From Opitutales bacterium (GTDB taxonomy: Bacteria > Verrucomicrobiota > Verrucomicrobiia > Opitutales > UBA2995), in the NCBI GenBank assembly GCA_022824405.1, contig JAJDZZ010000012.1, positions 1-64,000 of the forward strand: 64,000 nt of DNA. The letters are read 5' to 3'. How positions within the stretch are numbered: the stretch's first letter is position 1; the number at the start of each line of letters is the position of its first letter. The position numbers and the translations under genes are program-made. Below, in pieces: positions 18,117 to 26,918 of this stretch. Below the pieces are notes generated by a model that made no database searches, was not told the DNA's origin, and was given only the letters and a program-made list of their open reading frames with translations.

Positions 18117-20030
18117 TCAGGGACCGGGCGGAGCATCAGGAGAGGGAGGTCCGGTTGAACGATCGCCTTGGGCGGATGCCGGCTCGGGTTCCGGCCCGGG
18201 ATCGAGCCTTGAAAAGGCAAGGCCGAAAAAAGCGTCGATAAAGCTCTGGGGCGCATAGAACACACGCCCTTGCGGGCGGAACCCCACGATGGCGCGGGTG
18301 CCGCTCAACCGCTCGCTTACCCATAGGCTTGTGGTCCAGGAATCCACCTCCGCCTCGCCCCCGCGCTCAAACTGAAAGTCGAGCCTGTACTTCCATTCGA
18401 TGGAGTCGAAAGCTTCATCGATATGGGATTTTGCTTCGATCATTTTGGCTTGGTCTACCAACGAAAGCAGGTCCTCCCGGGCGGCGCTTTCCTCTGCGCT
18501 TTCCGCCGCGATGGAAGCCCAGGTTGGCGTTTTCTCGTTCAAGGCCGCACCGTAAACCACCTGATCCCCATCGGCTTCATGTACGGTGAGTCCGACCAGC
18601 CTGGCTTCAGTCGGTTCCCGGTGAACGAGGCGGGCTCGATAATCCAGGGGCCGGGTATGAAACTCCTCCAAAAGGGATCGATCCACTTCGTAAATGAAGG
18701 GCTCGCTTTCCAATTTTGCGTAGGCGTGCCGGAGATTTCCGGCCACCAGATCGCCCACCTCCAGGACGATGTCCTTGTCGGCCTGGAGGTGTATCACGCG
18801 TTGGGGATCGGTGAAACCATAAACTTCCAGGTCTGCTATGGACGGAGCATCGGACACGAAATTCTGGGCCCGCAAGGTCTGCAGACTGCTGACCATGGAT
18901 GCGACAATAGCGGGGTCCGCCTCGTGCGCCACCATGCTTCCATCCTCCTCTCTGCTGAATACCTGCCATTCTCCGGTCTCCAATTTTTGCAGGGAAAGGG
19001 CCTCATTTCCCCGGCTGATTTCCAGGGCGCTGATGGCGCCGGGATCGAAAGGAACAAATCGCCTTTCTCGCAATTTCTCTTGCGCCTGGTTGAGATGGTC
19101 GTCGAAGAGGCCCACCGGAATGGTGAAAACGGTATCGTTTTCACTCAGTTTTGCATAGTAGTAGTATTCATCCCCTTCCTCCTCGGCAAACTTGGCCCCG
19201 ACCAGGATCGATTGGCGTTTGTCCTCCGCTTCCAAGGTCAAGCGCATTTGGGGATTGGTCAGGTTGTAAACACTCAGATCGGGGTCGGGATTGTCGATAA
19301 ACGAATGTACCGCCAAATGGTTTAATCCGTTTACCACAGTTTCCACTTCAGCCAGGTCCGCCCGCGTCTGAATGGGGGTTTCAAAACGCCACTGGCGGTC
19401 GATTTTCGAAATGCGGATACGCAATGGGGAGGGATAGGACTTTTGAATGCTGAGGGTTTTCAATTCGAACAGAGGGATTTCAAAGACCGATTGGCTTTGG
19501 AGATTTCCAAGATCCACCAACAGGCTGTCGTAGAGGCCGCGTTTAATGACCATGATTTCCTTCTGGTCGGGGGAAAGTATGTAGACGCGGTTGCCGATTT
19601 CGGTGGGCGCCCCAATGGCAATGGCCGTGCGTTTGGCGCCCTTTCCGAACTCCAGCCTGAGTTGGGGGTTATCCAGGCCGAAATTGGACAGGTCGCGTTC
19701 CGCAATCTTGAGCTCCTCCACCAGAAATCCCGTTTCCTTCTCCAGAAAGGTGATCTGATTGAGAATGCGGCTCACCGCAAAAATATTGGCAGGCCATTCC
19801 ATGGGGGAGGTCAACTCCCACTGGGTTTCCGTTTTTTTCAGGATGCGGTCGGGGCCTATCGAGTCTCCGGAGATCCGAATATAGTCGATATTCACCGCTT
19901 CCTCATGAAAAATTTTTTTATCTTTCCGGATAAATCGGTCCTCCTCCCGGATGCCTTTTTCAAACAGGTAGAAAACGGCCAGCACCACCAGGTTCATCAG
20001 AATGAGGATGAGGGTGAGTTGTTTTCTCAT
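18117..20030 (-). CDS. DUF4340 domain protein of the Gld-type ABC cluster
   Basis: About 637 aa from the ATG at 20030, chosen because MRKQLTLILILMNLVVLAV is a membrane anchor and because longer versions run into gldG. The rest is periplasmic and contains repeated DUF4340 modules (LDNPQLRLEFG; YNLTNPQMRLTLE; YGFTDPQRVIHLQ are three matching units). DUF4340 genes follow gldG in many Verrucomicrobiota, Planctomycetota and Spirochaetota. It probably forms the periplasmic part of the exporter. Length and repeats are seen; role is inferred. Confidence 0.8.
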   Translation of the reverse strand: MRKQLTLILILMNLVVLAVFYLFEKGIREEDRFIRKDKKIFHEEAVNIDYIRISGDSIGPDRILKKTETQWELTSPMEWPANIFAVSRILNQITFLEKETGFLVEELKIAERDLSNFGLDNPQLRLEFGKGAKRTAIAIGAPTEIGNRVYILSPDQKEIMVIKRGLYDSLLVDLGNLQSQSVFEIPLFELKTLSIQKSYPSPLRIRISKIDRQWRFETPIQTRADLAEVETVVNGLNHLAVHSFIDNPDPDLSVYNLTNPQMRLTLEAEDKRQSILVGAKFAEEEGDEYYYYAKLSENDTVFTIPVGLFDDHLNQAQEKLRERRFVPFDPGAISALEISRGNEALSLQKLETGEWQVFSREEDGSMVAHEADPAIVASMVSSLQTLRAQNFVSDAPSIADLEVYGFTDPQRVIHLQADKDIVLEVGDLVAGNLRHAYAKLESEPFIYEVDRSLLEEFHTRPLDYRARLVHREPTEARLVGLTVHEADGDQVVYGAALNEKTPTWASIAAESAEESAAREDLLSLVDQAKMIEAKSHIDEAFDSIEWKYRLDFQFERGGEAEVDSWTTSLWVSERLSGTRAIVGFRPQGRVFYAPQSFIDAFFGLAFSRLDPGPEPEPASAQGDRSTGPPSPDAPPGP

Positions 20031-20044
20031 GGGGAAGGGGTCGC

Positions 20045-21529
20045 TTAACTTCGACGGATCCAGTAGGTTATAATTCCCAAAATGGCCGCGCAACTTGGCA
20101 GGATCAACAATACAACCAACCTCAGCTCGATCATTTCCTCCCGGCTGAGAGTGATGTGCAGTCTTTCGATGGGTCTGGGCGCAATAGACAGAAGGTTGTT
20201 GCGGTCCAGGGCCCAGTTGATGGTGTTGAGGAAGAGGGTGAAATTGCCCAGTACCGTCAGGCGGCTATTGGTGATGAGATCGGAGGAGCCGAATACTACC
20301 ATCCGTCCGCCCGGGATCTCGATACCCAAATCGGAGGAAATACTTCGCTCCGAAACGGCAACTACGCTGACCGGTCCCTGCAGATCGACGTCCGAATCGA
20401 AGCCTATCTGGGATTCGTCCCGGTAAAACCGTTCTCCCCAACTGGTTTCGGAACCGCCCACGATGGGAGTGACGGACAGGCGGTCGTCCAAGGGGGCTCC
20501 GAGATCGGCCCGGACCGGACGGGAAAGGCCTACCAGCACGGACAGGTTGTTTTTAGCCAACGACTCGGTGATGGGATGCTCGGCGTCAAAACGCCGCAGG
20601 AGCAGGTCTCCCCCGTTCATCATGTAATCGGGCCCGCTGTCCAGGACCACCATGTCCTCAGCCAGGATTCCCCACTGAAAGAACAAGTCGTCCAGATTGT
20701 TTTTTATGGCGGGATCGATGAGGAGAATAAGGCGACCGGCCCGGTCCGCGAGATAGTCCTTCAAAGCGCTTATCTCGCGGGCCAGCAAGGGGTGTTGGGG
20801 CCCGGCCAGGATCAACAGGTCGGCGTCATCCGGAACGCGTGCGCCGGGGGAAGAAAGGTCCAGGGGGGACAATTCGAAATTTCGCTGGCGTAGTTCCTGG
20901 GCCAATTCCGACAACCCCAAAATGGGATCGACGCTTCTGATGTCGCGTTCCCCGTGCCCCGTCAGAAAGTAGACCGTATGACCTTTGGGGCTGGAAACAT
21001 CCAATAGCGCGGAGGTGAAGACCTGCTCGCCCCGGAAGGCGGTTCTCTCCAGACCTTCGGAAATGTAAACCTCCTCCGGGGTGATGACCCGGTGTTTGTT
21101 TTCCGAGGCGATGATGATGAGATTGGGCCGGTTGATACCGAATTCCTCCACCAATTCCTGGGCCAATCGCCGTTGCTGAAAAACGTTGATAAATTCAGAC
21201 TGAATGGGGCCGGACCCCATTTTCCGGGCAATGTATTCATACTCCTTCACCAGGTTGAGGAGATCGGATTCATAGGAACGAAACGCACCGTCCCCGTTGT
21301 CGGAACTTTTCGTGACAATGATGCGGATGGGTTCGGTCAATCTGGCAATATAGGAAACGGTTTCCGCGGACAGGGCATATTTGCGGTCTCCGGTCAGGTC
21401 GTATCGTTCGAAATGGGTCAGCCCAATCATGTTCAAACCCAAAAACAAGGTGACCACCAAGGAGAACTGGAAGAGGGAATGCCCCGCGTGGAACCAGCGG
21501 CTGAATTTGAAATCGTCCAGTTTCGACAT
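20045..21529 (-). CDS. GldG-family ABC exporter auxiliary protein
   Basis: 494 aa. An N-terminal helix (about residues 20-38) and a C-terminal helix (about 470-490) flank a large extracytoplasmic domain of the ABC-type auxiliary family (YFLTGHGERDI; LDSGPDYMMNGGDLLLRRF). GldG works with GldA and GldF; in Bacteroidota the trio is linked to gliding, but here no other gliding genes are present. It follows the permease by nine bases and precedes DUF4340 by 14. Confidence 0.86.
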   Translation of the reverse strand: MSKLDDFKFSRWFHAGHSLFQFSLVVTLFLGLNMIGLTHFERYDLTGDRKYALSAETVSYIARLTEPIRIIVTKSSDNGDGAFRSYESDLLNLVKEYEYIARKMGSGPIQSEFINVFQQRRLAQELVEEFGINRPNLIIIASENKHRVITPEEVYISEGLERTAFRGEQVFTSALLDVSSPKGHTVYFLTGHGERDIRSVDPILGLSELAQELRQRNFELSPLDLSSPGARVPDDADLLILAGPQHPLLAREISALKDYLADRAGRLILLIDPAIKNNLDDLFFQWGILAEDMVVLDSGPDYMMNGGDLLLRRFDAEHPITESLAKNNLSVLVGLSRPVRADLGAPLDDRLSVTPIVGGSETSWGERFYRDESQIGFDSDVDLQGPVSVVAVSERSISSDLGIEIPGGRMVVFGSSDLITNSRLTVLGNFTLFLNTINWALDRNNLLSIAPRPIERLHITLSREEMIELRLVVLLILPSCAAILGIITYWIRRS

Positions 21530-21538
21530 ACGCCTTGC

Positions 21539-22291
21539 CTATGTTTTATGGTCTACCGCCAGCACAGCCAGGCTGAGCGTCAAAAGGCTCCCGCTTCCAT
21601 AGAAGAAAAACGGTCGGGTATCCAGGACGCCTCGCGTGAAATCCTCTACGTGGTGGTATATCTGAACGTATTGGATAAGGGCGCGCAGGGTTGAGAAATC
21701 ATCCAGATGCACAATGGCCAGATCATTCAGGTACTTCCCTCCCGCAATCAGCCCAAACAACAGGGAAAAGCTGAAGATCCCCGCCACCAACTGGCTGCGG
21801 GCCATGGCGCTGGCAAAAATTCCGACGCTGATGAAAAGCCATCCGCTCAGGCAGATAAACGTGTACCCCCCGGTGAGGCTGGCCCAATCGACAATGCGTT
21901 GGTCGGGGAAATAGTAGTAGGTGATAGCGGGATAGGCCAGGGTCAGCAGGTAAAGGACGATGTAAAACAGGTAGGCGGCAAAAAATTTGCTGCCGACGAG
22001 TTCGATCGAATTGATCGGGGTCGCCAACACACTATCCATCAACCCCAGCCGACGTTCTTCCGCAATGCTGCGCATGGTCAGAAGGGGCACCAAAAAGAAA
22101 ACCGGAATGAAGAAAGCGTTGAGGAAAATATTGGAAGGGAGCAGTTCCTGGGGGTGCCGGTTGTAACTTTCCAGGACGAACTGGTAGAGGAAGCCCATCA
22201 CAATGAGAAAAAAGAAGGAGGCCAGGTAAGTCGCGGGGCTCAACAACAGGCTTCGCAACTCGTTCTTCAACAGTGTGAGAAAATGCTTCAT
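21539..22291 (-). CDS. ABC-2 type exporter permease, GldF-like
   Basis: 250 aa with six predicted membrane helices, the standard ABC-2 permease layout. The first cytoplasmic segment MKHFLTLLKNELRSLLLSP and the PLLTMRSIAEERRLGLMDS motif are typical of GldF. It pairs with the ATPase encoded just upstream, whose stop overlaps this start by four bases. The complex likely exports or moves a hydrophobic envelope component. Confidence 0.87.
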   Translation of the reverse strand: MKHFLTLLKNELRSLLLSPATYLASFFFLIVMGFLYQFVLESYNRHPQELLPSNIFLNAFFIPVFFLVPLLTMRSIAEERRLGLMDSVLATPINSIELVGSKFFAAYLFYIVLYLLTLAYPAITYYYFPDQRIVDWASLTGGYTFICLSGWLFISVGIFASAMARSQLVAGIFSFSLLFGLIAGGKYLNDLAIVHLDDFSTLRALIQYVQIYHHVEDFTRGVLDTRPFFFYGSGSLLTLSLAVLAVDHKT

Positions 22292-23346
22292 GCTCGATCC
22301 CCGGGGCTTGCTTCATCGCCGTTCCCCCCCTTCGCACTCGGGGGATTTTGAACGCCGTCATCCGAAAACTCCGACAATACTTCCCAGGACCGCTTGGTGG
22401 CTGCCAGGAAAATATCTTCCAAGGTGGGTTCCTGGTGAACGAGGGAGAAGAGTCGTATCTCGGGTTGGCCGGCCAAGTCGGCGATAAGGGTTTCCCCGAA
22501 ATTGCCGTCCCAGGGACCGGACAAGGTGATTTTCCGCAATCCTGTGAACTCGCAATTCCCCTCCGTCAGCAGGGAAAGTTTCGGATTGATCGATTTTATC
22601 TGGGCTCTCAGAGCCTCGATCGAGCCCTTCATTTCCAGGTGATATACGCTGTCCGGCAAGAATTCATCGCGCAGTTGGCGGGGGGTTCCCTTGGCCACTA
22701 TGAATCCCTGGTTGATGATGATTACCCGGTCGCAGGTGAGCTCGATTTCGGGAAGAATGTGGCTGGAAATTATTACACTCATGCGGCCCTTCAGGGTACC
22801 GATCAGGTCGCGTATTTTCAGTATCTGGTGAGGATCCAGCCCGATGGTAGGTTCGTCCATGATGGCGACTTCGGGATCCGACAAAATGGCTTCGGCTATA
22901 CCGATGCGCTGACGGTAGCCCTTGGATAAGGTTCCAATGACCCGCCTCCGAGCCCGGCCCAGTTCACAGAGTTCCAGAACGTAATCGATCCGCTGGCGCA
23001 ATTTCCGTCTGTAGATTTCCTTCAATTTGCCCCGGAAACGAAGGTATTCCCCTACCCGCATATCCAAGGGGAGGGGATTGTTTTCGGGCATGTAGCCGAT
23101 CTTGCGCTTGATTTCCTCGGGATGGGTGGAAACCGGGATGCCACATATGAAAGCTGAACCGCTGTTGGCCGTGAGCAGGCCCGTGAGGATCCTCATGGTC
23201 GTGCTTTTTCCGGAACCGTTGGGGCCCAAAAACCCGACAATTTCCCCTTTTTTCAGGGAAAAGGATACATCCTGGATAGCCGCTTTCCGCCCATAATATT
23301 TGGTGAGGTGTTTTACCTCGATGCTGTATTCAACTTCGGAGTCCAT
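22288..23346 (-). CDS. ABC exporter ATP-binding protein, GldA-like
   Basis: 352 aa. The ATPase domain has Walker A GPNGSGKST, a signature in TLSKGYRQRIGIA, and Walker B VAIMDEPTIGLDP. After residue 220 there is a C-terminal extension of the type found in GldA and similar ATPases. It powers the ABC-2 exporter encoded by the next genes (permease, GldG-like, DUF4340). It begins 74 bases after birA on the same strand. Confidence 0.9.
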   Translation of the reverse strand: MDSEVEYSIEVKHLTKYYGRKAAIQDVSFSLKKGEIVGFLGPNGSGKSTTMRILTGLLTANSGSAFICGIPVSTHPEEIKRKIGYMPENNPLPLDMRVGEYLRFRGKLKEIYRRKLRQRIDYVLELCELGRARRRVIGTLSKGYRQRIGIAEAILSDPEVAIMDEPTIGLDPHQILKIRDLIGTLKGRMSVIISSHILPEIELTCDRVIIINQGFIVAKGTPRQLRDEFLPDSVYHLEMKGSIEALRAQIKSINPKLSLLTEGNCEFTGLRKITLSGPWDGNFGETLIADLAGQPEIRLFSLVHQEPTLEDIFLAATKRSWEVLSEFSDDGVQNPPSAKGGNGDEASPGDRA

Positions 23347-23420
23347 TGGGGGCAGGCTTCAAAGACCTATGAAGGCAGGCCAGTAGATATTTGCAACGGC
23401 GATTTTGACCATCCCCTCGG

Positions 23421-24419
23421 CTAAACAGTTGTGGTAAGGCGCACGTTACCGGCATGCAAAGCGATGAGTTTTCCCGATCCCGTTTTGACGATGAGGGATC
23501 CCCCGTCATCCAATCCTGAGGCAATCCCCGAATAAACCTCCCCTCCCATCTCCGCTCTAATGGATCTTCCCCGTAGTGCATCCAGCCCGGGCCAAAGATC
23601 TTCGAACGGTCGTCGAATGGACCCGGCGGCAAAGTGGCCATATGCGGACCAGACAGACTCGATCAACCGGGCGTTGGCCCGATTGAGGTCCAAGGATTGT
23701 CCGATGATCTCCCGCAGGCTGGTGGCTGAGTCGCCCAGTTCCGCGGGCCAGTCCTTCCGGCGCTGGTTTACATTCAGGCCGATCCCGAAAATCAGTTGCC
23801 GCACGGTATCGGCATCGCCCCTGGTTTCGGTTAGCATGCCCCCCAGCTTTCTGCCCTCATAATAAAGATCGTTGGGCCACTTCAGCCCTATGTTCACCCC
23901 CAGCCATTGGCCCAGGTCACGGGCTATGCGCGCTCCCATCCACAAGGTAAAATGCCTTATGCGGTCCTGTTTGACGCGGGGGCGTGAAGCAAAGGACAGG
24001 TAGAGGTTTCGGGAGGGAGGGCTGTGCCATTTCCGCCCCATGCGGCCCCGGCCCTTTGTCTGTTCATTGGTAACCACAAAAAAGGGGGCGTCGTAGTTTT
24101 GAGCCAACAGGCGGGCGGCGTGATCATTGGTGCTGTCGATGGAGGAAAGGAATATCAACTCGGGGATTTCTTCTTGCCCAAGGAGGAAGGCGGCAGTTGC
24201 CCAGGCGTTCAGGGAAGTCGGTTTTTGCGTCAACCGATACCCGCGATTAGCGACCCGCTCGAAGCGGAATCCTTCGCTTTGCAATGGTTCCAACCGGCAT
24301 CGGACGTCCTCTCGGGCGCCGCCCGTTTGCCGGGCCAGTTCTCCGTCCGAGACATATCCGCCCTGCGCCGTCAGGAGCGCTTTTAAAAGGGCGGAGGTTG
24401 TGGGATCAGTCGCGGACAT
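23421..24419 (-). CDS. birA: Biotin-protein ligase with N-terminal helix-turn-helix
   Basis: 332 aa, the size of bifunctional BirA. The N-terminal winged helix (about 1-65) could bind DNA; the ligase domain has TNEQTKGRGRMGRKW, the biotinyl-5'-AMP loop, and LKWPNDLYYEGRKLGGML. A C-terminal SH3-like domain completes it. It attaches biotin to AccB and may repress biotin genes, none of which are in the window. It follows nadC by 27 bases. Confidence 0.93.
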   Translation of the reverse strand: MSATDPTTSALLKALLTAQGGYVSDGELARQTGGAREDVRCRLEPLQSEGFRFERVANRGYRLTQKPTSLNAWATAAFLLGQEEIPELIFLSSIDSTNDHAARLLAQNYDAPFFVVTNEQTKGRGRMGRKWHSPPSRNLYLSFASRPRVKQDRIRHFTLWMGARIARDLGQWLGVNIGLKWPNDLYYEGRKLGGMLTETRGDADTVRQLIFGIGLNVNQRRKDWPAELGDSATSLREIIGQSLDLNRANARLIESVWSAYGHFAAGSIRRPFEDLWPGLDALRGRSIRAEMGGEVYSGIASGLDDGGSLIVKTGSGKLIALHAGNVRLTTTV

Positions 24420-24446
24420 CGGCCTTTTCCAGGGGTGAACCCATCG

Positions 24447-25433
24447 CTATTCCGAGGTAGCCCCCGAATTCCAGTCCAGGCCGATATCCTTCCACACCGC
24501 TTTGTGCACAAGAGCCCCGGTCGATATGAAATCGAGCCCGATTGTCCCGAACTCGGTAAGGTTGTCCAAGGTCACCCCTCCCGTCGCTTCGGTACAAACC
24601 CGTCGGCCAATCATGGCAACCGCCCGCTTTAATTGGGGAATGGTGAAATTGTCCAACATCAACTTGTCGGGAGCCGCCTCCAAAGCGGCTGGGATCTGGG
24701 CCAAGTCGTCGACCTCCAATTCGAGCAAAAGTTCCGGATTTCGCCGACGGGCTCTGTCGACCAAGTCAATCAGAGCTTGGCCGGAGCGGGCGGAATTTGC
24801 CGCCAAGTGGTTGTCCTTCAACATGACCCGGTCGAATAATCCGAGCCGGTGGTTCCAACCGCCTCCACGGGCCACGGCATATTTTTGCAGCATGCGATAG
24901 CCGGGAGTCGTTTTGCGTGTGTCGAGTAAGCGGGTAGGGGAAGGACCCAGGGCATCGATATAACTTCGCGTCGTCGTCGCAACTCCCGACAAAAACTGCA
25001 GAAAATTCAGTAAAACCCGCTCGGACATGAGCAATTCGGGGACCGGCCCCGAGGCTCTTCCCAGGCTTTGACCCGCTCCGACCCGGTCCCCGTCCTCCAC
25101 CTCGGGTTGGAAGGAGAGTTCGTCGTGGTAGGCTTTCAGGATAATAGGTATCAGGGGAATCCCGCAGGCGACGAGGGATTCCCTGGCCACCAAAGTGGCT
25201 TCCCCCTCCAAGCCGGAGGGCAAAAGTTGCGACGTCACGTCCCCCGTGGTTCGGGGAGGATCGGACAAGCCGAACCCGGCCAAGTCTTCCCGGTGGGCCA
25301 TGACGACCAGTCGGTCCAAGTAATCCCGCGACAGGTCGGAGAATCTTATCTGCTGCGCGAACCGATGGGCAGAACAACGAGGGGGCGCCCCGGAAACATC
25401 CTTGGCCGAGGCAGGTTCGGGATCGAATTTCAC
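24447..25433 (-). CDS. nadC: Nicotinate-nucleotide pyrophosphorylase (carboxylating)
   Basis: 328 aa, with an N-terminal extension of about 35 residues over the usual 280-290. It converts quinolinate and PRPP to nicotinate mononucleotide in NAD synthesis. Diagnostic segments are REDLAGFGLSDPP, LNFLQFLSGVATTTR, DTRKTTPGYRMLQKYAV and GGWNHRLGLFD. The start is GTG, preceded by GGAGGAAAAAGGA. nadA and nadB are not nearby; birA and nadC adjacency is common in several phyla. Confidence 0.94.
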   Translation of the reverse strand: MKFDPEPASAKDVSGAPPRCSAHRFAQQIRFSDLSRDYLDRLVVMAHREDLAGFGLSDPPRTTGDVTSQLLPSGLEGEATLVARESLVACGIPLIPIILKAYHDELSFQPEVEDGDRVGAGQSLGRASGPVPELLMSERVLLNFLQFLSGVATTTRSYIDALGPSPTRLLDTRKTTPGYRMLQKYAVARGGGWNHRLGLFDRVMLKDNHLAANSARSGQALIDLVDRARRRNPELLLELEVDDLAQIPAALEAAPDKLMLDNFTIPQLKRAVAMIGRRVCTEATGGVTLDNLTEFGTIGLDFISTGALVHKAVWKDIGLDWNSGATSE

Positions 25434-25461
25434 TCCTTTTTCCTCCGTGTTGGGATCCGCA

Positions 25462-26244
25462 TCACCGGGTGTGATCGGCAGCAGTTCCGACAGGCCTGCG
25501 GGACGCTTCGGGAATCAGATCCAGGTAGGTGGAAGGGGTTCTGGTTTGCAGGGCTTCTTCAAGCAAAGCATAGATGCGATCTTCAACGGCGCGATACCTG
25601 AAGTCGCTCGGATGGACGGCCAGGCGCAGAATGGAAGCCTTTCGATTCCTGCGATGGAAGAACGGTATCCAGGCCCGCGAAATCGCTCTGTGGGGAACGC
25701 TTCGGGAGCTGTATACCAGGGTGGATGCTGGAACGCTCGACCCTGCCTGGAGCAACTCCACTCTTCCCCACAAGGTGTGATAAAGAAATCCCGACTCGAT
25801 CAGAACTTGCCTTGCCGCGTCGCTGATCAACCAGGCCGGGGCGGTGAAACCGTAAACCGGCAGCTTGGCTTGGTTCAATAAATGCAACCCGTCCGATACC
25901 CGTTGCTGGGCCGTTTTGGTGGAGAGTTGGTAAAATTCCCCTTCGCGGTTTGTATAGTATTTCGCCACCATGCGCTCCTTGAATCCCCCGGATATGTTCT
26001 CAGCTTTGTGATAGTAGCCGTGCAGGCAGATTTCGTAACCGCGATCGGAGACCTTGTTCAGCCACCTGACGAAGGCCCGGTTTTCGGTGAAAGGGGGCTG
26101 GCCGTGGTACCGGGGAACCAGCAGCAGGGACAAGGCATTGGCTCCGTAGCTTCGACAACGTTCCAGGAAGCGGCGGCAACATTCCCAGGACCCGGGATGA
26201 AGATCGTGAAAGGAAATTATCAACTTTCGCCGGCCCCCCTTCAT
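25462..26244 (-). CDS. DUF2334-type polysaccharide deacetylase-like protein
   Basis: About 260 aa from the ATG at 26244. It opens with KLIISFHDLHPGS, has the CLHGYYH motif, and so carries the Asp and His residues expected for metal binding in the deacetylase fold. DUF2334 proteins are relatives of carbohydrate esterase family 4; the substrate is unknown. The ATG overlaps the stop of the upstream acetyltransferase (ATGA). With the glycosyltransferase two genes upstream it suggests a small glycan or lipid-glycan modification unit. Confidence 0.82.
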   Translation of the reverse strand: MKGGRRKLIISFHDLHPGSWECCRRFLERCRSYGANALSLLLVPRYHGQPPFTENRAFVRWLNKVSDRGYEICLHGYYHKAENISGGFKERMVAKYYTNREGEFYQLSTKTAQQRVSDGLHLLNQAKLPVYGFTAPAWLISDAARQVLIESGFLYHTLWGRVELLQAGSSVPASTLVYSSRSVPHRAISRAWIPFFHRRNRKASILRLAVHPSDFRYRAVEDRIYALLEEALQTRTPSTYLDLIPEASRRPVGTAADHTR

Positions 26245-26918
26245 TCCATCTCGGGCATGGGATTGCCCTGTTCTTCGAATTCTCTGTAGACCGTGGCCAC
26301 CCACACCGGTTTATCCAGGTAGTCCTCGAATTTTGTTATTTGTCTCTTGTCCACAAATTTAAAGCCGTATCGGTTAAATGTCTTTTCCGCCCGCCTGCTT
26401 TCGTAGACTTGGATTTGGCCGTAAACCCCCTTGTGCCCCAGTTGAGCCAGGCGGTTTACGAAATGGAAAACCAACCGCCTGCCCGCGACCCCGGTCCGGT
26501 ATTTCTGCAGGAGGTTGACGTGAAAGTGGGCTGCGCCGGGAATGGACTTTGGAGTTTCCCTCGCCGCGCGAAAGAGAAACCAAGCCAGAAATTTGAGGGA
26601 AGGTTTATTGTAGCGAAGAGTCAGGATGCGGAAGGCTACTTTTGGGGCCGTTCGGGAAAGCAGGAGCCACCATTGTCTGCGCCCGCACCGATTAAAATCC
26701 AATGCCCCCAACAGGTACCCCACCACTTTTTCGCCATCCAAGGCGACCAAGGCGTTTTCCGGTTCCAAGTCGGTATAGTATCGCGAAAAAAAATCGGCAA
26801 AGGCATCCCGGTCACGGTAGATTGGATCGATCGGGCTTCCCATGAAGCCCGTATCGCAGCAAATATTCCGTACGGCTTGCCGGTCAGTTGGTGAATAAGG
26901 CCGGATTTGCAAGCTCAT
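26241..26918 (-). CDS. GNAT-family N-acetyltransferase
   Basis: 225 aa. The N-terminal half has the GNAT pattern (RPYSPTDRQAVRNIC; ALVALDGEKVVGYLLGAL), and the HFHVNLLQKYRTGVAGRRL segment is the acetyl-CoA-binding loop region. It starts within the last 35 bases of the glycosyltransferase gene and overlaps the DUF2334 gene by four bases. The acceptor is unknown; the neighbours suggest a sugar or lipid-linked amine. Confidence 0.8.
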   Translation of the reverse strand: MSLQIRPYSPTDRQAVRNICCDTGFMGSPIDPIYRDRDAFADFFSRYYTDLEPENALVALDGEKVVGYLLGALDFNRCGRRQWWLLLSRTAPKVAFRILTLRYNKPSLKFLAWFLFRAARETPKSIPGAAHFHVNLLQKYRTGVAGRRLVFHFVNRLAQLGHKGVYGQIQVYESRRAEKTFNRYGFKFVDKRQITKFEDYLDKPVWVATVYREFEEQGNPMPEME

